From: an uncultured Saprospirales bacterium
Lineage (GTDB): Bacteria; Bacteroidota; Bacteroidia; Chitinophagales; Saprospiraceae
DNA length: 64,000 bases
Assembly (NCBI GenBank): GCA_937864265.1
Contig: CALMIR010000200.1
Coordinates: 26,540-90,539 of the forward strand
Direction of reading: 5' to 3'
Part shown: positions 25,479-34,775 of the stretch, piece by piece
How positions within the stretch are numbered: the first letter of the stretch is position 1
Layout of the letters: each line of letters begins with the position of its first letter
The notes under the pieces: model-generated
Told to the model about the DNA's origin: nothing
Database searches by the model: none
What the model saw: the letters and a program-made list of their open reading frames with translations, nothing else
Position numbers and translations under genes: made by a program

Positions 25479-26009
25479 TCAGGTGTTGTCGGCATCCGCC
25501 TGGGGCGCTGCTTTGTCCTTCGCTTGGAACAAACCTTTGCCCAACATCAGGAATAGCCCCAGCATAATAGACATATCGGCTACATTGAAGATGCCCGTAC
25601 GCAAGCCAAATGCCGATAACATCATAAAATCCGTTACCTCCCCGTACAAGAGCCGGTCGTAAATATTGCTGATGCCGCCCCCGCTGATAAAACTAAAGGC
25701 AATGTATTGCCATTGGTTCATTTCTTTGTGAAACAAAGTGTAAAGCAGCAAACCGACCAATAGCCCCACCGGCAGTATTTTTAGCAATAAAACACTCAGT
25801 ATGCCTGGCAGGTCTGAACCCAAACTCAGGAAAGCACCCGTATTTTCCACATAGGTCAGCCTAAAAAAGCCATCGAGGTAGTCTTTGGGCAAAGTGCCTT
25901 GCAAATGGGTGCGCGCCAGCACTTTGGTGTATTGATCCAGAGCAATGGAAAAAAAGACGATGCCCAATACCCATCCGATGCGTTTCCAATTGATTTGTAG
26001 TTGTTCCAT
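25479..26009 (-). CDS. lspA: Lipoprotein signal peptidase (signal peptidase II)
   Basis: The 176-aa protein has four membrane helices. The conserved boxes are ALDQYTKVLA, VENTGAFLSLG, and the two catalytic Asp regions SNIYDRLLYGEVTDF and FNVADMSIMLG. It cleaves prolipoproteins after lipidation in the inner membrane. A TACCTTTG -7 box at 26048-26041 (minus) precedes it. Confidence 0.96.
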   Translation of the reverse strand: MEQLQINWKRIGWVLGIVFFSIALDQYTKVLARTHLQGTLPKDYLDGFFRLTYVENTGAFLSLGSDLPGILSVLLLKILPVGLLVGLLLYTLFHKEMNQWQYIAFSFISGGGISNIYDRLLYGEVTDFMMLSAFGLRTGIFNVADMSIMLGLFLMLGKGLFQAKDKAAPQADADNT

Positions 26010-26040
26010 AAACGATTGTCTTGCTTTTGCAAATTTCCCG

Positions 26041-26048
26041 CAAAGGTA
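26041..26048 (-). promoter_or_regulatory. -7 box upstream of lspA
   Basis: The minus strand reads TACCTTTG 31 bp before the lspA start, a match to TAnnTTTG. Confidence 0.4.
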
Positions 26049-26110
26049 ATGGCTTATGCGCTAATTGGCGAGAGATTTGTTCGAGGGTGGTGGCATAGGC
26101 GTCTGCTTGC

Positions 26111-26208
26111 CTAGCTTTAGCCCAACTTGAAACAACGCCTAGCTCTAGCTCTTCCTGAAACTAGAAACTTGAAACTACATCTAGGCTTTAGCCTAGCTTG
26201 AAACTACA
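26111..26208. repeat. Scattered intergenic repeat (CTAGCTTTAGCC family)
   Basis: CTAGCTTTAGCCCAACTTGAAAC and the related CTAGGCTTTAGCCTAGCTTG plus AAACTAC occur 70 bp apart. Related sequence is found near 22640, 31047 and 54503. It lies between lspA and the DUF4143 ATPase gene. No coding sense is seen. Confidence 0.6.
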
Positions 26209-26260
26209 CCGCCTTCCGCGTAGCCGCCTTAAAATAGTGGTTGGAAGGGTGCGGGAAAAA

Positions 26261-27427
26261 TCAATCTAGCCCCGGTAACACTTCCTCCAGAAATTGAGCA
26301 AATCCATAAACCCATAAATCTGAACTTTTGGGGTAAGCTTCGCTGCTAGGGGTGATTATATACCTGTGATCTGGCTGAATGTCCTCCAGCGCTATATGGA
26401 AGCCCTTGGACACAACAGGCGCATTGGAGTGTTTAATTTCAATAGCGGTCAATTTTCCCTTAGGACTTTGCAACAACAAGTCTATTTCTGCACCGGTGTG
26501 GCTGCGGTAAAAAAATAAGGACCACCCAGGGTTCAGTTGTCGTTTAATTTGTTCTATCACGTAACCCTCCCAAGAGGCACCCACTTGAACATGCCCATAC
26601 AACTGTTCCTGGTCACGTATGCCTGCTAGGTAATGCATGAGTCCAGAATCGCGGATATAAATTCGGGGCGATTTGACCAATCTCTTGCCCACATTCTTGA
26701 AGTAAGGGAGTAGGCGGTGAATGATGAATCCTCCTTCAAGTAAATCCAGGTAGCGGCGAACAGTAGGCTGGCTAATGCCCAAAGAACGGGATAAATCAGT
26801 TATATTAAGCAATTGGCCGTGCAGATGACTCAGCATACTTAACATGCGTCGTAGCAAATGGGGGGTAATTTCTTGCCCCAGTTCGCGTAGGTCGCGTTCT
26901 ATAAATGTTTGAGCAAAATTTTCCAACCAGCGCCAACTCAGGTCATCACTGGGTGCCAGTAAAGCATCGGGGAATCCGCCCTTCAGCCAGTGTACAGGCA
27001 TGGCATACAAATGAGCTATTTCCGAATAAGAGAAAGGGGGCAGTTCAGAATAAGCGATTCGACCAGCCAGCGTTTCAGATGCTTCTCTGATGAGGCGGGG
27101 TGAGGCAGATCCCAGTAAGACAAAACGAGCTGGCTCTTTCTTAATATCGACTAGGGCGCGCAACAGCGAAAACAATTGGGGCAACCGTTGAATTTCATCA
27201 ATCATTACGCATTTATCCAAATGCTGCGACAAATAGCTTTCAGCATCCTGTAACTTTTGCAAATCGGATGGCAACTCCAGATCGAGGTATAGGACTTCTT
27301 TGTTCACTTCCGGCTGGAGCATTTTAGCTAAAGTTGTCTTCCCCACCTGACGGGGGCCGATAATGCCTACCACCGGGAAATAAGCTAAATCAGCTAAAAC
27401 CTGTTGAATGATACTGCGTACAATCAT
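26261..27427 (-). CDS. AAA+ ATPase with DUF4143 C-terminal domain
   Basis: The 388-aa protein has an N-terminal ATPase with Walker A GPRQVGKTTLAK, Walker B CVMIDEIQRLP and a sensor region FVLLGSASPRL. A winged-helix-like middle (SRSLGISQPTVRRYLDLLEGG) follows. The C-terminal DUF4143 nuclease-like fold has GASWEGYVIEQI and GAEIDLLLQSPKGKLTAIEIK. These widespread proteins often stand alone and are often linked to mobile or conflict loci, but their function is poorly defined. A perfect 20-bp inverted repeat sits only 16 bp before its start codon. Confidence 0.9.
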   Translation of the reverse strand: MIVRSIIQQVLADLAYFPVVGIIGPRQVGKTTLAKMLQPEVNKEVLYLDLELPSDLQKLQDAESYLSQHLDKCVMIDEIQRLPQLFSLLRALVDIKKEPARFVLLGSASPRLIREASETLAGRIAYSELPPFSYSEIAHLYAMPVHWLKGGFPDALLAPSDDLSWRWLENFAQTFIERDLRELGQEITPHLLRRMLSMLSHLHGQLLNITDLSRSLGISQPTVRRYLDLLEGGFIIHRLLPYFKNVGKRLVKSPRIYIRDSGLMHYLAGIRDQEQLYGHVQVGASWEGYVIEQIKRQLNPGWSLFFYRSHTGAEIDLLLQSPKGKLTAIEIKHSNAPVVSKGFHIALEDIQPDHRYIITPSSEAYPKSSDLWVYGFAQFLEEVLPGLD

Positions 27428-27443
27428 CCCGCAATATAAGTAT

Positions 27444-27487
27444 TATCCTTGAAAATCTTAAAGCCGACTTTAAGATTTTCAAGGATA
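27444..27487 (-). other. Perfect 20-bp inverted repeat in the leader of the ATPase gene
   Basis: The arms 27444-27463 and 27468-27487 are exact complements (TATCCTTGAAAATCTTAAAG on the plus strand) with a 4-nt loop (ccga). In RNA this is a long hairpin just ahead of the ATPase start. It could act as a terminator for upstream transcription, a translation block or a protein site. No T-tract follows directly. Confidence 0.75.
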
Positions 27488-27513
27488 GAAATAAAAAAGC
27501 AGTTATGCCTTCA

Positions 27514-27593
27514 AGTGTCGGTGTGACTTCGAGTCACGCCGACACTCCTAAGCTCGCCCAAGTGTCGGCCTACCTGCTAGTCACGCCGACACT
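27514..27593. repeat. Two tandem AGTGTCGG...CCGACACT hairpins
   Basis: AGTGTCGGTGTGAC-ttcga-GTCACGCCGACACT (27514-27546) and AGTGTCGGC...GCCGACACT (27561-27593) share the right arm GTCACGCCGACACT. They lie just after the stop of the DUF4249 gene and may be REP-like elements or terminators of the receptor operon. Confidence 0.65.
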
Positions 27594-27603
27594 TTGCCCC
27601 TCC

Positions 27604-28431
27604 TCACTCCGCGACTAGCGTATCCCTGTGCGTTGCGCACACGGCGAAAAAGCCCAGCCCGTCGGGAAGGATATTGCTGGGCAGGCTGCTGGAATTTTCA
27701 TCAAATACGCCGCCCTGCCAGGCTGTCTCCAGGAGCAAAGCTCGGATATAGGCGGCAAATTCAGGATTCAGCGCGTACTTCGTTTCGACCAGGATACTTC
27801 CTTTGGGGAAAACGACGCTTTCCTGAGTTGGGCGGATCAGTTCGTTGGCATCGACCGTGCTGAGGGTGTAAAAAAACTGCCGGGCTCGACTAGCATCAGC
27901 AGGCACAAGGTGCGTCCAGTCGATGTCTATTTGGTACATGGCCTGCTCAAAAAAAGAATAGGGCGGTGCGGCTTCCTTGATGGTCAGGCTATCTGTGCCC
28001 ACACTTTGAAATTGAATGGGCGGGATGGGGAAAATGCCAACCGCTTCGCTTTGGGCCGTGTAAGTCTGGCCGTTCCATTGGATGGAAAGCTGATAGCGCG
28101 TATTTTGCTGAACGGCAAAAGGCTGCTCGCTGCGATAAATGCCCGCTTCGGTTGATGACTCCACAAATGGGAAACTTTGCTGCCCGTCGCTCACCGACAC
28201 CTCTGCTCCGCTCACCGTTGGCGCTGTACCATTCCATTCGGAGAACGAAAGCGATAGTTGGATGTGCTGATGGATCAACTCATCCGTCAGAATGGCTTCT
28301 ACCACCAATTGGGCATTATCCTGGGTTTGAAAATCCCAATCCACCACTTTTTGGCAACTGGCAACCAACAGTAACAGGATGATCAAGTATGGAGATGTGG
28401 TTTTCATGATTTCTCTTTTTTGGCATTCCAT
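27604..28431 (-). CDS. DUF4249-type outer-membrane lipoprotein
   Basis: The 275-aa protein has a signal sequence with a lipobox (LIILLLLVASCQK). DUF4249 features follow: WDFQTQDNAQLVVEAILTDE at the start and a beta-rich Ig-like first half. The C-terminal half has IDIDWTHLVPADASRARQFFY. Members are encoded next to TonB-dependent receptors and are thought to assist ligand capture at the cell surface. Here it overlaps the receptor gene by 28 bp, so it is translationally linked. Confidence 0.85.
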   Translation of the reverse strand: MECQKREIMKTTSPYLIILLLLVASCQKVVDWDFQTQDNAQLVVEAILTDELIHQHIQLSLSFSEWNGTAPTVSGAEVSVSDGQQSFPFVESSTEAGIYRSEQPFAVQQNTRYQLSIQWNGQTYTAQSEAVGIFPIPPIQFQSVGTDSLTIKEAAPPYSFFEQAMYQIDIDWTHLVPADASRARQFFYTLSTVDANELIRPTQESVVFPKGSILVETKYALNPEFAAYIRALLLETAWQGGVFDENSSSLPSNILPDGLGFFAVCATHRDTLVAE

Positions 28432-31016
28432 TCAAAGCGGTAAGTCAAAGACGGAAAAAAACGGATCAGGTCAATTTGAGTGGTCACCAGATTTTGGGTA
28501 CCGATGAAATTGGCTTGGACTACCGGCTGGGCGTTGTCGTCCAGAATTTTATTAAAATTCACAGCTACGACGTTTTCATGCGCCAGCGCATTGTAGATGG
28601 AAAAGGTCAGGTTGTGTTTGTACTTATTGTCGGGATTTTTATTCAAGGCATAACGGAGCGACAAATCGAGGCGATTGTAATTGGGCAAACGATCGTTATT
28701 TTTTTCGCCATAAAGGGGAATTTGCTGGCCATTGAAGGTATAAAATCCTGTTGGCGATGAAAAAGCAGAACCTGTATAAGCTGTCCAGAAAGCCGACAAA
28801 GTCCATCGCGGATGTGGCTCATAGTTCAATAGCACCGACACGTCATGCGGGCGATCGTGGAAAGCCGGGTATTCCCTTCCGCCATTGACATCAGGCGTTT
28901 GGCGCAGGGTACGAGAATAGGTGTAAGAGGCCCAGCCGTACCATTTGCCAAAGTCTTTTTTGACAAATAATTCCAGGCCATACGACCGTGTTTGCCCAAA
29001 GCGCAATTCCCCCTCCAAGAGGGGATTGACCAGGGTATTGGCATGCGCTTCGTAGTCAATCTGATGGTCCATTTTTTTATAATAAAGTTCGGCGCGGAAG
29101 TCAACTTTGGCCTCGGGGAAATATTTCAAATAGCCCAATGACCACTGCTGCGCCCGCTGCGGCTGAATGGTGGGGCTGCTGGGCAACCAAACTTCCAGCG
29201 AGGTAAAAGGCGATTCCGAATTGGAAATTAGTTGCATGTATTGGTGGTATTGGCCGTAGCTGAGTTTAAACGACGAGGTGCTATCTGGCTGATAGGACAG
29301 ACTCAGCCGGGGATCCAGGTTGACGTATTGCTGGTATAGGCCGCTATCTATCACAACAGTGTCCTGAAGTTGGTAGTTTTCATCAAAAGTGAAGTAGGTA
29401 GCGGGCGCCAGGTTATCCCAAACGGGCAACCTAAGCCCGGCATTGAGCTGCCATTTTCCCGGCAAACGGTAATGGGCATTGCCATACAAGACACTTTTTC
29501 TCGAAAGCGTAGCCGCTGCGCTGGGAATCAATGTACTGGGCAACGAGGTGCTCACCTGACCAGGATTGAAATAATAACCGTGCAATTCCGCGCCAAAATG
29601 GCTGGTCCAGCGGTCGCTGATATAATAGGTGAAGTTTGTTTTTAGGGTGATGTTGGCGATGCCCGACGACCATTTGTTGCCGCCGCCTTTTAGTTCGTAC
29701 AGGTAGCTGCTTGAAGAAAGGATGGTATTGGAAAACAGCTTTGGGTTGAACAGGTAATTCCAGCGCAGCGTCAAGGCCAGGTTTCCCCAATTAATGCCTG
29801 CGTTAGAGGCATTATCTGCCAGTACATCCGTAGCCCGGAAAAGGGTGAAAAACAGGCGGCTTTTATCGCTGAACAGGTAATTCCATTTGACGCTGAAATC
29901 GTTGAAATAGAGGTCGGCATTGGGAAAGGCAGTCCCGTAAAGCCAGCGGAAGTTGGACTGACGCAGGGAAACAAAAAAGGAACTTTTTTCTTTCTCGATC
30001 GGCCCTTCCAGGGATAAGCGGAACAACAGCGGATTGAAGGAGCCACCGTACTCGAAGTGGTTGAGGTTGCCGTCTTTGGTGCGGATATCGATGACCGATG
30101 AAAGTCGATCGCCCAAAGAAACAGGCATGTCATTTTTATACACCTGAATGCTTTTGGTAAATTCGGGGATCACAATGGAATAAAAACCAAACAGGTGTGC
30201 CGGGTTGTAAATCGGGGCATCGTCGATGATGATCAGGTTTTGATCCTTTTCGCCGCCCCGCGCAAAAAAGAAGGCCGAGCCGTCGCTGTGGAGCTTCAGC
30301 CCCGGTAGCGATTCCAGACTTTTAATCAGCCCGGATTCTCCGGCAAATTCGGGCATATTGCGCAACTCACCGGGATTGATGTGCATTGCCCCCAGCTGTT
30401 TTTTGTTGAGTAAGTCGCTGGTGGGGGTTTTGACCAACACATCGGGTAGTGCCAGGCTGATCTGGTCGAGGCTCATGTTTTGTTTTTGATCTTTTTCTAA
30501 GTCCATGCTGAGTTTTTTGGAGTCGAAGCCGATGTAAGAATATTCGACAAAGTGCCGACCTTTCGGCAAAAGCAAGGAGTAGAACCCAAAAGCATTGGTG
30601 CTGGTACCCCGCGATAGGGCGCGTACAAAAACCGACGCGCCGGGCAGACTTTCTCCTGAGGTATGGTCGGTGAGAAAACCGCTGATGGTGAAAAATTCGG
30701 GATCGGGTTGGCGCTCGCTGTAGGTTAAAACGATCTGATTTTCTACCAACACCCAATCGATGGGCGCTTGGCGGCTCAAGGCGTCGAGGGTTTCTTTGAG
30801 GGAGGCGTTTTTAACGTAAAAAGAAATCCTTTGATCGGTATTGATCGCTTCCGGGTTGTACGAAAAGTTCGTCCCGCTTTGGCGGCTTATTTCCTGCAAT
30901 ACGCCTTTGACGCTGATCTTTGCCTCCTGAATGGTGATGTTTTGGGCAAAAACCCCATTTCCCGAAAGGAAAAATAGGAATCCGACAATAAATGGAACGA
31001 CAAATGGTTTTCGCAT
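28404..31016 (-). CDS. TonB-dependent receptor with STN and carboxypeptidase-regulatory-like N-terminal domains
   Basis: The 870-aa protein has a signal peptide (FIVGFLFFLSGNGVFAQ), an STN signalling domain (about 27-105, SVKGVLQEISRQSGTNFSY), a CarboxypepD_reg-like beta domain (about 112-190), a plug (about 215-330, with LIIIDDAPIYNPAHLFGFYS) and a 22-strand barrel ending in YRFEWNAKKEKS. The STN domain and the adjacent fecI and fecR genes show FecA-type surface signalling. The ligand is unknown. There is no SusD-like partner; DUF4249 takes the downstream position instead. Confidence 0.92.
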   Translation of the reverse strand: MRKPFVVPFIVGFLFFLSGNGVFAQNITIQEAKISVKGVLQEISRQSGTNFSYNPEAINTDQRISFYVKNASLKETLDALSRQAPIDWVLVENQIVLTYSERQPDPEFFTISGFLTDHTSGESLPGASVFVRALSRGTSTNAFGFYSLLLPKGRHFVEYSYIGFDSKKLSMDLEKDQKQNMSLDQISLALPDVLVKTPTSDLLNKKQLGAMHINPGELRNMPEFAGESGLIKSLESLPGLKLHSDGSAFFFARGGEKDQNLIIIDDAPIYNPAHLFGFYSIVIPEFTKSIQVYKNDMPVSLGDRLSSVIDIRTKDGNLNHFEYGGSFNPLLFRLSLEGPIEKEKSSFFVSLRQSNFRWLYGTAFPNADLYFNDFSVKWNYLFSDKSRLFFTLFRATDVLADNASNAGINWGNLALTLRWNYLFNPKLFSNTILSSSSYLYELKGGGNKWSSGIANITLKTNFTYYISDRWTSHFGAELHGYYFNPGQVSTSLPSTLIPSAAATLSRKSVLYGNAHYRLPGKWQLNAGLRLPVWDNLAPATYFTFDENYQLQDTVVIDSGLYQQYVNLDPRLSLSYQPDSTSSFKLSYGQYHQYMQLISNSESPFTSLEVWLPSSPTIQPQRAQQWSLGYLKYFPEAKVDFRAELYYKKMDHQIDYEAHANTLVNPLLEGELRFGQTRSYGLELFVKKDFGKWYGWASYTYSRTLRQTPDVNGGREYPAFHDRPHDVSVLLNYEPHPRWTLSAFWTAYTGSAFSSPTGFYTFNGQQIPLYGEKNNDRLPNYNRLDLSLRYALNKNPDNKYKHNLTFSIYNALAHENVVAVNFNKILDDNAQPVVQANFIGTQNLVTTQIDLIRFFPSLTYRFEWNAKKEKS

Positions 31017-31046
31017 TTTTGGGAAATTTCTGGTTTTCGGGGCTTG

Positions 31047-31135
31047 GGCTAGGCTAAAGCTGCCTTTTGAGTATTCGACTGGCTAGGTTAAAGCTAGGTT
31101 TTTGAGTATTTGACTGGCTAGGCTTAGCCTACCGG
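31047..31135. repeat. Tandem 34/35-bp repeat of the scattered CTAGGCTAAAGC family
   Basis: Two near-identical units (31047-31080 and 31081-31115) read GGCTAGGxTAAAGCTxx followed by TTTTGAGTATTxGACT. A third partial unit (GGCTAGGCTTAGCC) follows to 31135. They sit between the anti-sigma gene and the receptor gene, where they could uncouple expression. Confidence 0.7.
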
Positions 31136-31204
31136 CATGACATCAAATCCTCCCTGCCCGACTGGGTGCAGCCCAGGCAGGAAAAGCTTAGCCTACCGCC
31201 CCGC

Positions 31205-32209
31205 CTACCCACAGCCCTTCCCTGACAAAACAATCCGGCCACCCTCCGTTTTTGCGCTCAAATTCAAGGTTGTTTCGATGATTTTGAGGATAGCAGCCAA
31301 AGACTGGCGCTCAAAAACAGCGGTCAATTTGCATTTGCCCAATGCAGGGTGAGCCAGGGAAATCTGGGTATGAAAATTTCGATTCAAGTCAAAAATCACC
31401 TTATCCAAGTCGGTATTGTCGAATACGAGTACGTTGGTTTGCCAGGCCAGGTAATTGTCATCTTCGTTTTTCTTTTCGCTCAATTCGCCACTGGATACAT
31501 CAAAAATGCCGGTTTCTCCAGCAGTTAGAATAACAGATCGCGCCGCCGCCGACATGGACACCGTGCCTGACTGGACAATCACTTGTACAAAGGGTAATTC
31601 CGGGCGGGCATCCACATAAAAGGACGTACCCAACACTTCTACCACTACTTCCTTGGCCGTAATGACAAAAGGATGGGTTGTATCCCGTTTTACGTCAAAA
31701 AAAGCATCCCCATTCAAAGCTACTTGTCGGACTTGCTTGTCGGTTTTTCCGTCGAAACGCAGGATGGTATATTGATTCAACGCCACCTGGGTGCCATCGG
31801 GCAGTTGGTTTTTTTCGACCTGGTTTTGGGCAACGACCTCTTTATAATGGGAAGCACTCAACGCTGGAATCAACCAAAACAGGGCTGTGATTAACAGCAG
31901 CACCGACGCTGCGACGGCCAGGTAGGGCCACAAGCGCCGCTGTGTATTTGATTTTAAGGGCTTTAATTTTGTTGGCGTGAAAAGCTGTGCAGCAGTTGTT
32001 GTCCATTCTTTTTCAACATCAATGGGTTGCGATTGGCTTTCAAAACCAGTTAGTATCCAGGCTTTTTTGAATTGCCGAAAACGATCCCGAAATTCCTTGG
32101 ACGACAATACCCATTCCTCCAACTGACGCACTTCTGCTTCACTGGCTTCCCCACTGAAATATTTTACACTGAGGTTGTCGAAATCGATATGTTTTTCTTG
32201 TTCGGCCAT
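31205..32209 (-). CDS. FecR-type anti-sigma factor
   Basis: The 334-aa protein has a cytosolic N-terminal domain (about 1-80, VKYFSGEASEAEVRQLEEW), one membrane helix (about 94-114, YLAVAASVLLLITALFWLIP), a periplasmic FecR domain (LPDGTQVALNQYTILRFDG, VEVLGTSFYV) and a C-terminal DUF4974-like STN-interacting domain (KVIFDLNRNFHTQISL). It relays receptor occupancy to the sigma factor encoded just upstream. Confidence 0.94.
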   Translation of the reverse strand: MAEQEKHIDFDNLSVKYFSGEASEAEVRQLEEWVLSSKEFRDRFRQFKKAWILTGFESQSQPIDVEKEWTTTAAQLFTPTKLKPLKSNTQRRLWPYLAVAASVLLLITALFWLIPALSASHYKEVVAQNQVEKNQLPDGTQVALNQYTILRFDGKTDKQVRQVALNGDAFFDVKRDTTHPFVITAKEVVVEVLGTSFYVDARPELPFVQVIVQSGTVSMSAAARSVILTAGETGIFDVSSGELSEKKNEDDNYLAWQTNVLVFDNTDLDKVIFDLNRNFHTQISLAHPALGKCKLTAVFERQSLAAILKIIETTLNLSAKTEGGRIVLSGKGCG

Positions 32210-32297
32210 GATGTCACCCTATATTACACTTGAGTTGGTTTTTACCCTATGTCCTAAGCGAAGAAAAATGAAATTCCAGATTAAATTTCCAATCCAT

Positions 32298-32858
32298 CTA
32301 ACCAGGGTAAGCATAAACCACCAAGCACAGCAAAAAATAATAGTCCTTCAACTGTTCTTTCAGCCCTTTCAAAGCCCTGGCCATGTGTGCTTCCACGGTT
32401 TTCACCGAAATATCCAGTTCTTCGGCGATTTCCGCGTATTTCTTGTGTTCAAATCGGCTTTTTTCAAAAACCAGGCGGCACTTTTCTGGCAAAGCAGCCA
32501 AGGCCTCCGCTATTTTTTGTTGAAGCTCTTCGAGGGCAAAGTCTTCTGCTTCAACAGGAATATCTACGTCTTCTAATTCCACATCCAACAGGCGGCTGCG
32601 GTATTTTTGCCGATCGCGCAAATAATTCAGGCAACGATTGCGCACGGCAGTAAACAAATAGGATTTCAGGGAACGTTCCTGATCCATGTTGGCGCGGTTT
32701 TCCCACAGGTAAATGAATACCTTTTGGGTAATGTCTTTGGCGGCTTCCTGATCCTGGATGTACTGCTGGGCAAAATGGCAGAGGTGTGCAAAGTGCGCTT
32801 TGAACAGCAGCTCAAAAGCGGGTTGATCCAGACGATGTATTTTGTCAGGCTCTAGCAT
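32298..32858 (-). CDS. FecI-type ECF sigma factor
   Basis: The 186-aa protein has region 2 (HLCHFAQQYIQDQEAAKDITQKVFIYLW; SYLFTAVRNRCLNYLRD) and region 4 (FEHKKYAEIAEELDISVKTVEAHMARALKGLKE). It belongs to the Bacteroidota RNA polymerase sigma-70 family found with FecR and TonB receptors. It should transcribe the downstream fecR/receptor/DUF4249 unit. Confidence 0.94.
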   Translation of the reverse strand: MLEPDKIHRLDQPAFELLFKAHFAHLCHFAQQYIQDQEAAKDITQKVFIYLWENRANMDQERSLKSYLFTAVRNRCLNYLRDRQKYRSRLLDVELEDVDIPVEAEDFALEELQQKIAEALAALPEKCRLVFEKSRFEHKKYAEIAEELDISVKTVEAHMARALKGLKEQLKDYYFLLCLVVYAYPG

Positions 32859-33029
32859 GCACGTAATGGGTCTGCCCTGGACTCCTTTTGGAAATTGCTA
32901 TACGCTATCGAAGCCCAATGGTTGTGGGGATAAAGATAGGAAAAGAATAGCAAGCGCAAAAAAATTGGAATTATGCCGTATTTTTGATTGACAAAAACGA
33001 AGTTTTAAACCTTTTTGTTGACGCCATCA

Positions 33030-33962
33030 ATGAATATACAGCAAATCGAATACGTAATTGCCCTGAGCGAATTGAAAAATTTTGGCCAAGCCGCAGATAA
33101 GTGTTTTATCACGCAATCAACATTAAGTACCATGATTGCGCGTTTTGAAGATGAGATGGGCATCGTTGTCTTTGATCGCAAAACAAAGCCGGTAACCATA
33201 ACGAAAGAAGGTGAGCCAATTATTCACCAACTCAAGATCATCGCCAAAGAAATAGAAAACCTCAAAGAAGTGGTCAGTGCTTTAAAAGGCGAAATCAGCG
33301 GGGTGTTGAAAATAGGGGTCATTCCTACGGTGGGGCCTTACCTCATTCCTTTGTTTTTGCAGGATTTTATTGAAAAATTTCCCAGTATCCACTTTGAGAT
33401 CAGTGAAATCACGACGGATAAAATTGTTGCTTATATCGAGAAAAGAGAATTGGATATTGGCATCGTATCTATTCCGCTTAATTACCCCGATTTGCTGGAA
33501 ATTCCACTTTATTATGAACCTTTCATGCTGTTTGATAGCGCCAATAAAAACGAATACCATCCATTAACCATTCGCGATATCGACTTCAGCAGGTTGTGGT
33601 TGCTGGAGGAAGGGCATTGTATGCGTACGCAGGTAGAAAAAATTTGCGGCATGCACGAGCAGCAGGTACTCAATAGAAACCTGGATTACAAATCGGGTAC
33701 CATTGATACTTTACTCAAATTTGTCAGCAGGAATAAGGGCATTACCCTACTGCCTTTGTTGGCAACGCTCGATTTTTCAGAGGAAAAAAGCGGCATGTTG
33801 AGCCATTTTGCAGAACCTGTTCCGGCCAGGAATATCGGTTTACTCATTCACAAGCATTTTGTCAAAAAGAATATTTTGGAAAGCCTGCAACAAGAAATAC
33901 AAAACAGCGTCGTGCCCCTGGTGAGCAGGCACAGTAGCAAATATCATTTCGTAAGTCCTTAA
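33030..33962 (+). CDS. OxyR-like LysR-family regulator
   Basis: I chose ATG 33030 (MNIQQIEYVIALSEL), because the 15 nt before it only extend from a TTG. It has an N-terminal winged helix-turn-helix (CFITQSTLSTMIARFEDEMG) and a C-terminal LysR effector domain. The stretch LLEEGHCMRTQVEKIC matches the OxyR redox pair, with two Cys nine residues apart as in E. coli C199/C208, so peroxide sensing is likely. No catalase or peroxidase gene is adjacent. It is followed in the same direction by glycosyltransferase genes. Confidence 0.85.
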   Translation: MNIQQIEYVIALSELKNFGQAADKCFITQSTLSTMIARFEDEMGIVVFDRKTKPVTITKEGEPIIHQLKIIAKEIENLKEVVSALKGEISGVLKIGVIPTVGPYLIPLFLQDFIEKFPSIHFEISEITTDKIVAYIEKRELDIGIVSIPLNYPDLLEIPLYYEPFMLFDSANKNEYHPLTIRDIDFSRLWLLEEGHCMRTQVEKICGMHEQQVLNRNLDYKSGTIDTLLKFVSRNKGITLLPLLATLDFSEEKSGMLSHFAEPVPARNIGLLIHKHFVKKNILESLQQEIQNSVVPLVSRHSSKYHFVSP

Positions 33963-33998
33963 AAGAAGAATGCCGAATGTTCGATCTGCGACATAAAA

Positions 33999-34775
33999 AT
34001 GTTGGGAAAACTATATACCTTTGTTGCGGAAAATGGATTCAATTTGGAAAAGCCGCTTGTTGACGTAATTATCCCTGCATTCAATGAGGAAAAGTCTATT
34101 CATTTGGTATTGGCTGCACTTCCAAAGCAATGGATCCGCGAAGCAATTGTCTGCAACAACGGCAGCACCGACCAAACAGCAAATGTCGCTCGTCAAGCAG
34201 GAGCGACCGTGGTTGACCAGCCCCTAAAAGGTTACGGAAACGCCTGTTTGGCGGGCATAGACTATCTCCAGAGAAAACATCAGAAACCGGATATTGTCGT
34301 TTTTTTGGACGGCGATTATTCGGATTATCCCGAAGAAACTCCCGATCTTTTGCGTCCTATTTGGGAAGGAGGTTGTGATATGGTCATTGGCTCGAGGGCT
34401 TTAGGTGTCAGGCAAAGAGGAGCGATGACCCCACAGCAAGTATTTGGTAACTGGCTGGCTACTACGCTCATGCGGTGGCTGTATCAGTATCATTTTACCG
34501 ATTTAGGCCCCTTTAGAGCTATCAAGTACGACAAGCTACTAGAGCTGCAAATGGACGATAAGAACTACGGCTGGACAGTTGAAATGCAGGTTAAAGCAGC
34601 TATGTTGGGGCTTAAATGCCAGGAAATTCCGGTTAAATACCGCCGCAGGGTAGGTGTTTCCAAAGTTTCCGGTACGGTAAAAGGAACCATCATGGCAGGA
34701 TATAAAATCTTATGGACCATTTTTAAGCTGGCTACAAAAGGTGTAAAAACCGAGGAAAAATTTGTCGCTCAATAA
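33999..34775 (+). CDS. Family 2 glycosyltransferase, dolichyl/polyprenyl-phosphate sugar synthase-like
   Basis: The 258-aa protein has a GT-A domain with VDVIIPAFNEEKSIH, CNNGSTDQT and the metal-binding VVFLDGDYSDYP. GSRALGVRQRGAMTP and DLGPFRAI follow. The domain is like those that load a sugar on a polyprenyl phosphate. There is no large membrane domain. It could supply the lipid-linked sugar used by the GT-C enzyme two genes downstream, which is inference from the family and position. Confidence 0.85.
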   Translation: MLGKLYTFVAENGFNLEKPLVDVIIPAFNEEKSIHLVLAALPKQWIREAIVCNNGSTDQTANVARQAGATVVDQPLKGYGNACLAGIDYLQRKHQKPDIVVFLDGDYSDYPEETPDLLRPIWEGGCDMVIGSRALGVRQRGAMTPQQVFGNWLATTLMRWLYQYHFTDLGPFRAIKYDKLLELQMDDKNYGWTVEMQVKAAMLGLKCQEIPVKYRRRVGVSKVSGTVKGTIMAGYKILWTIFKLATKGVKTEEKFVAQ

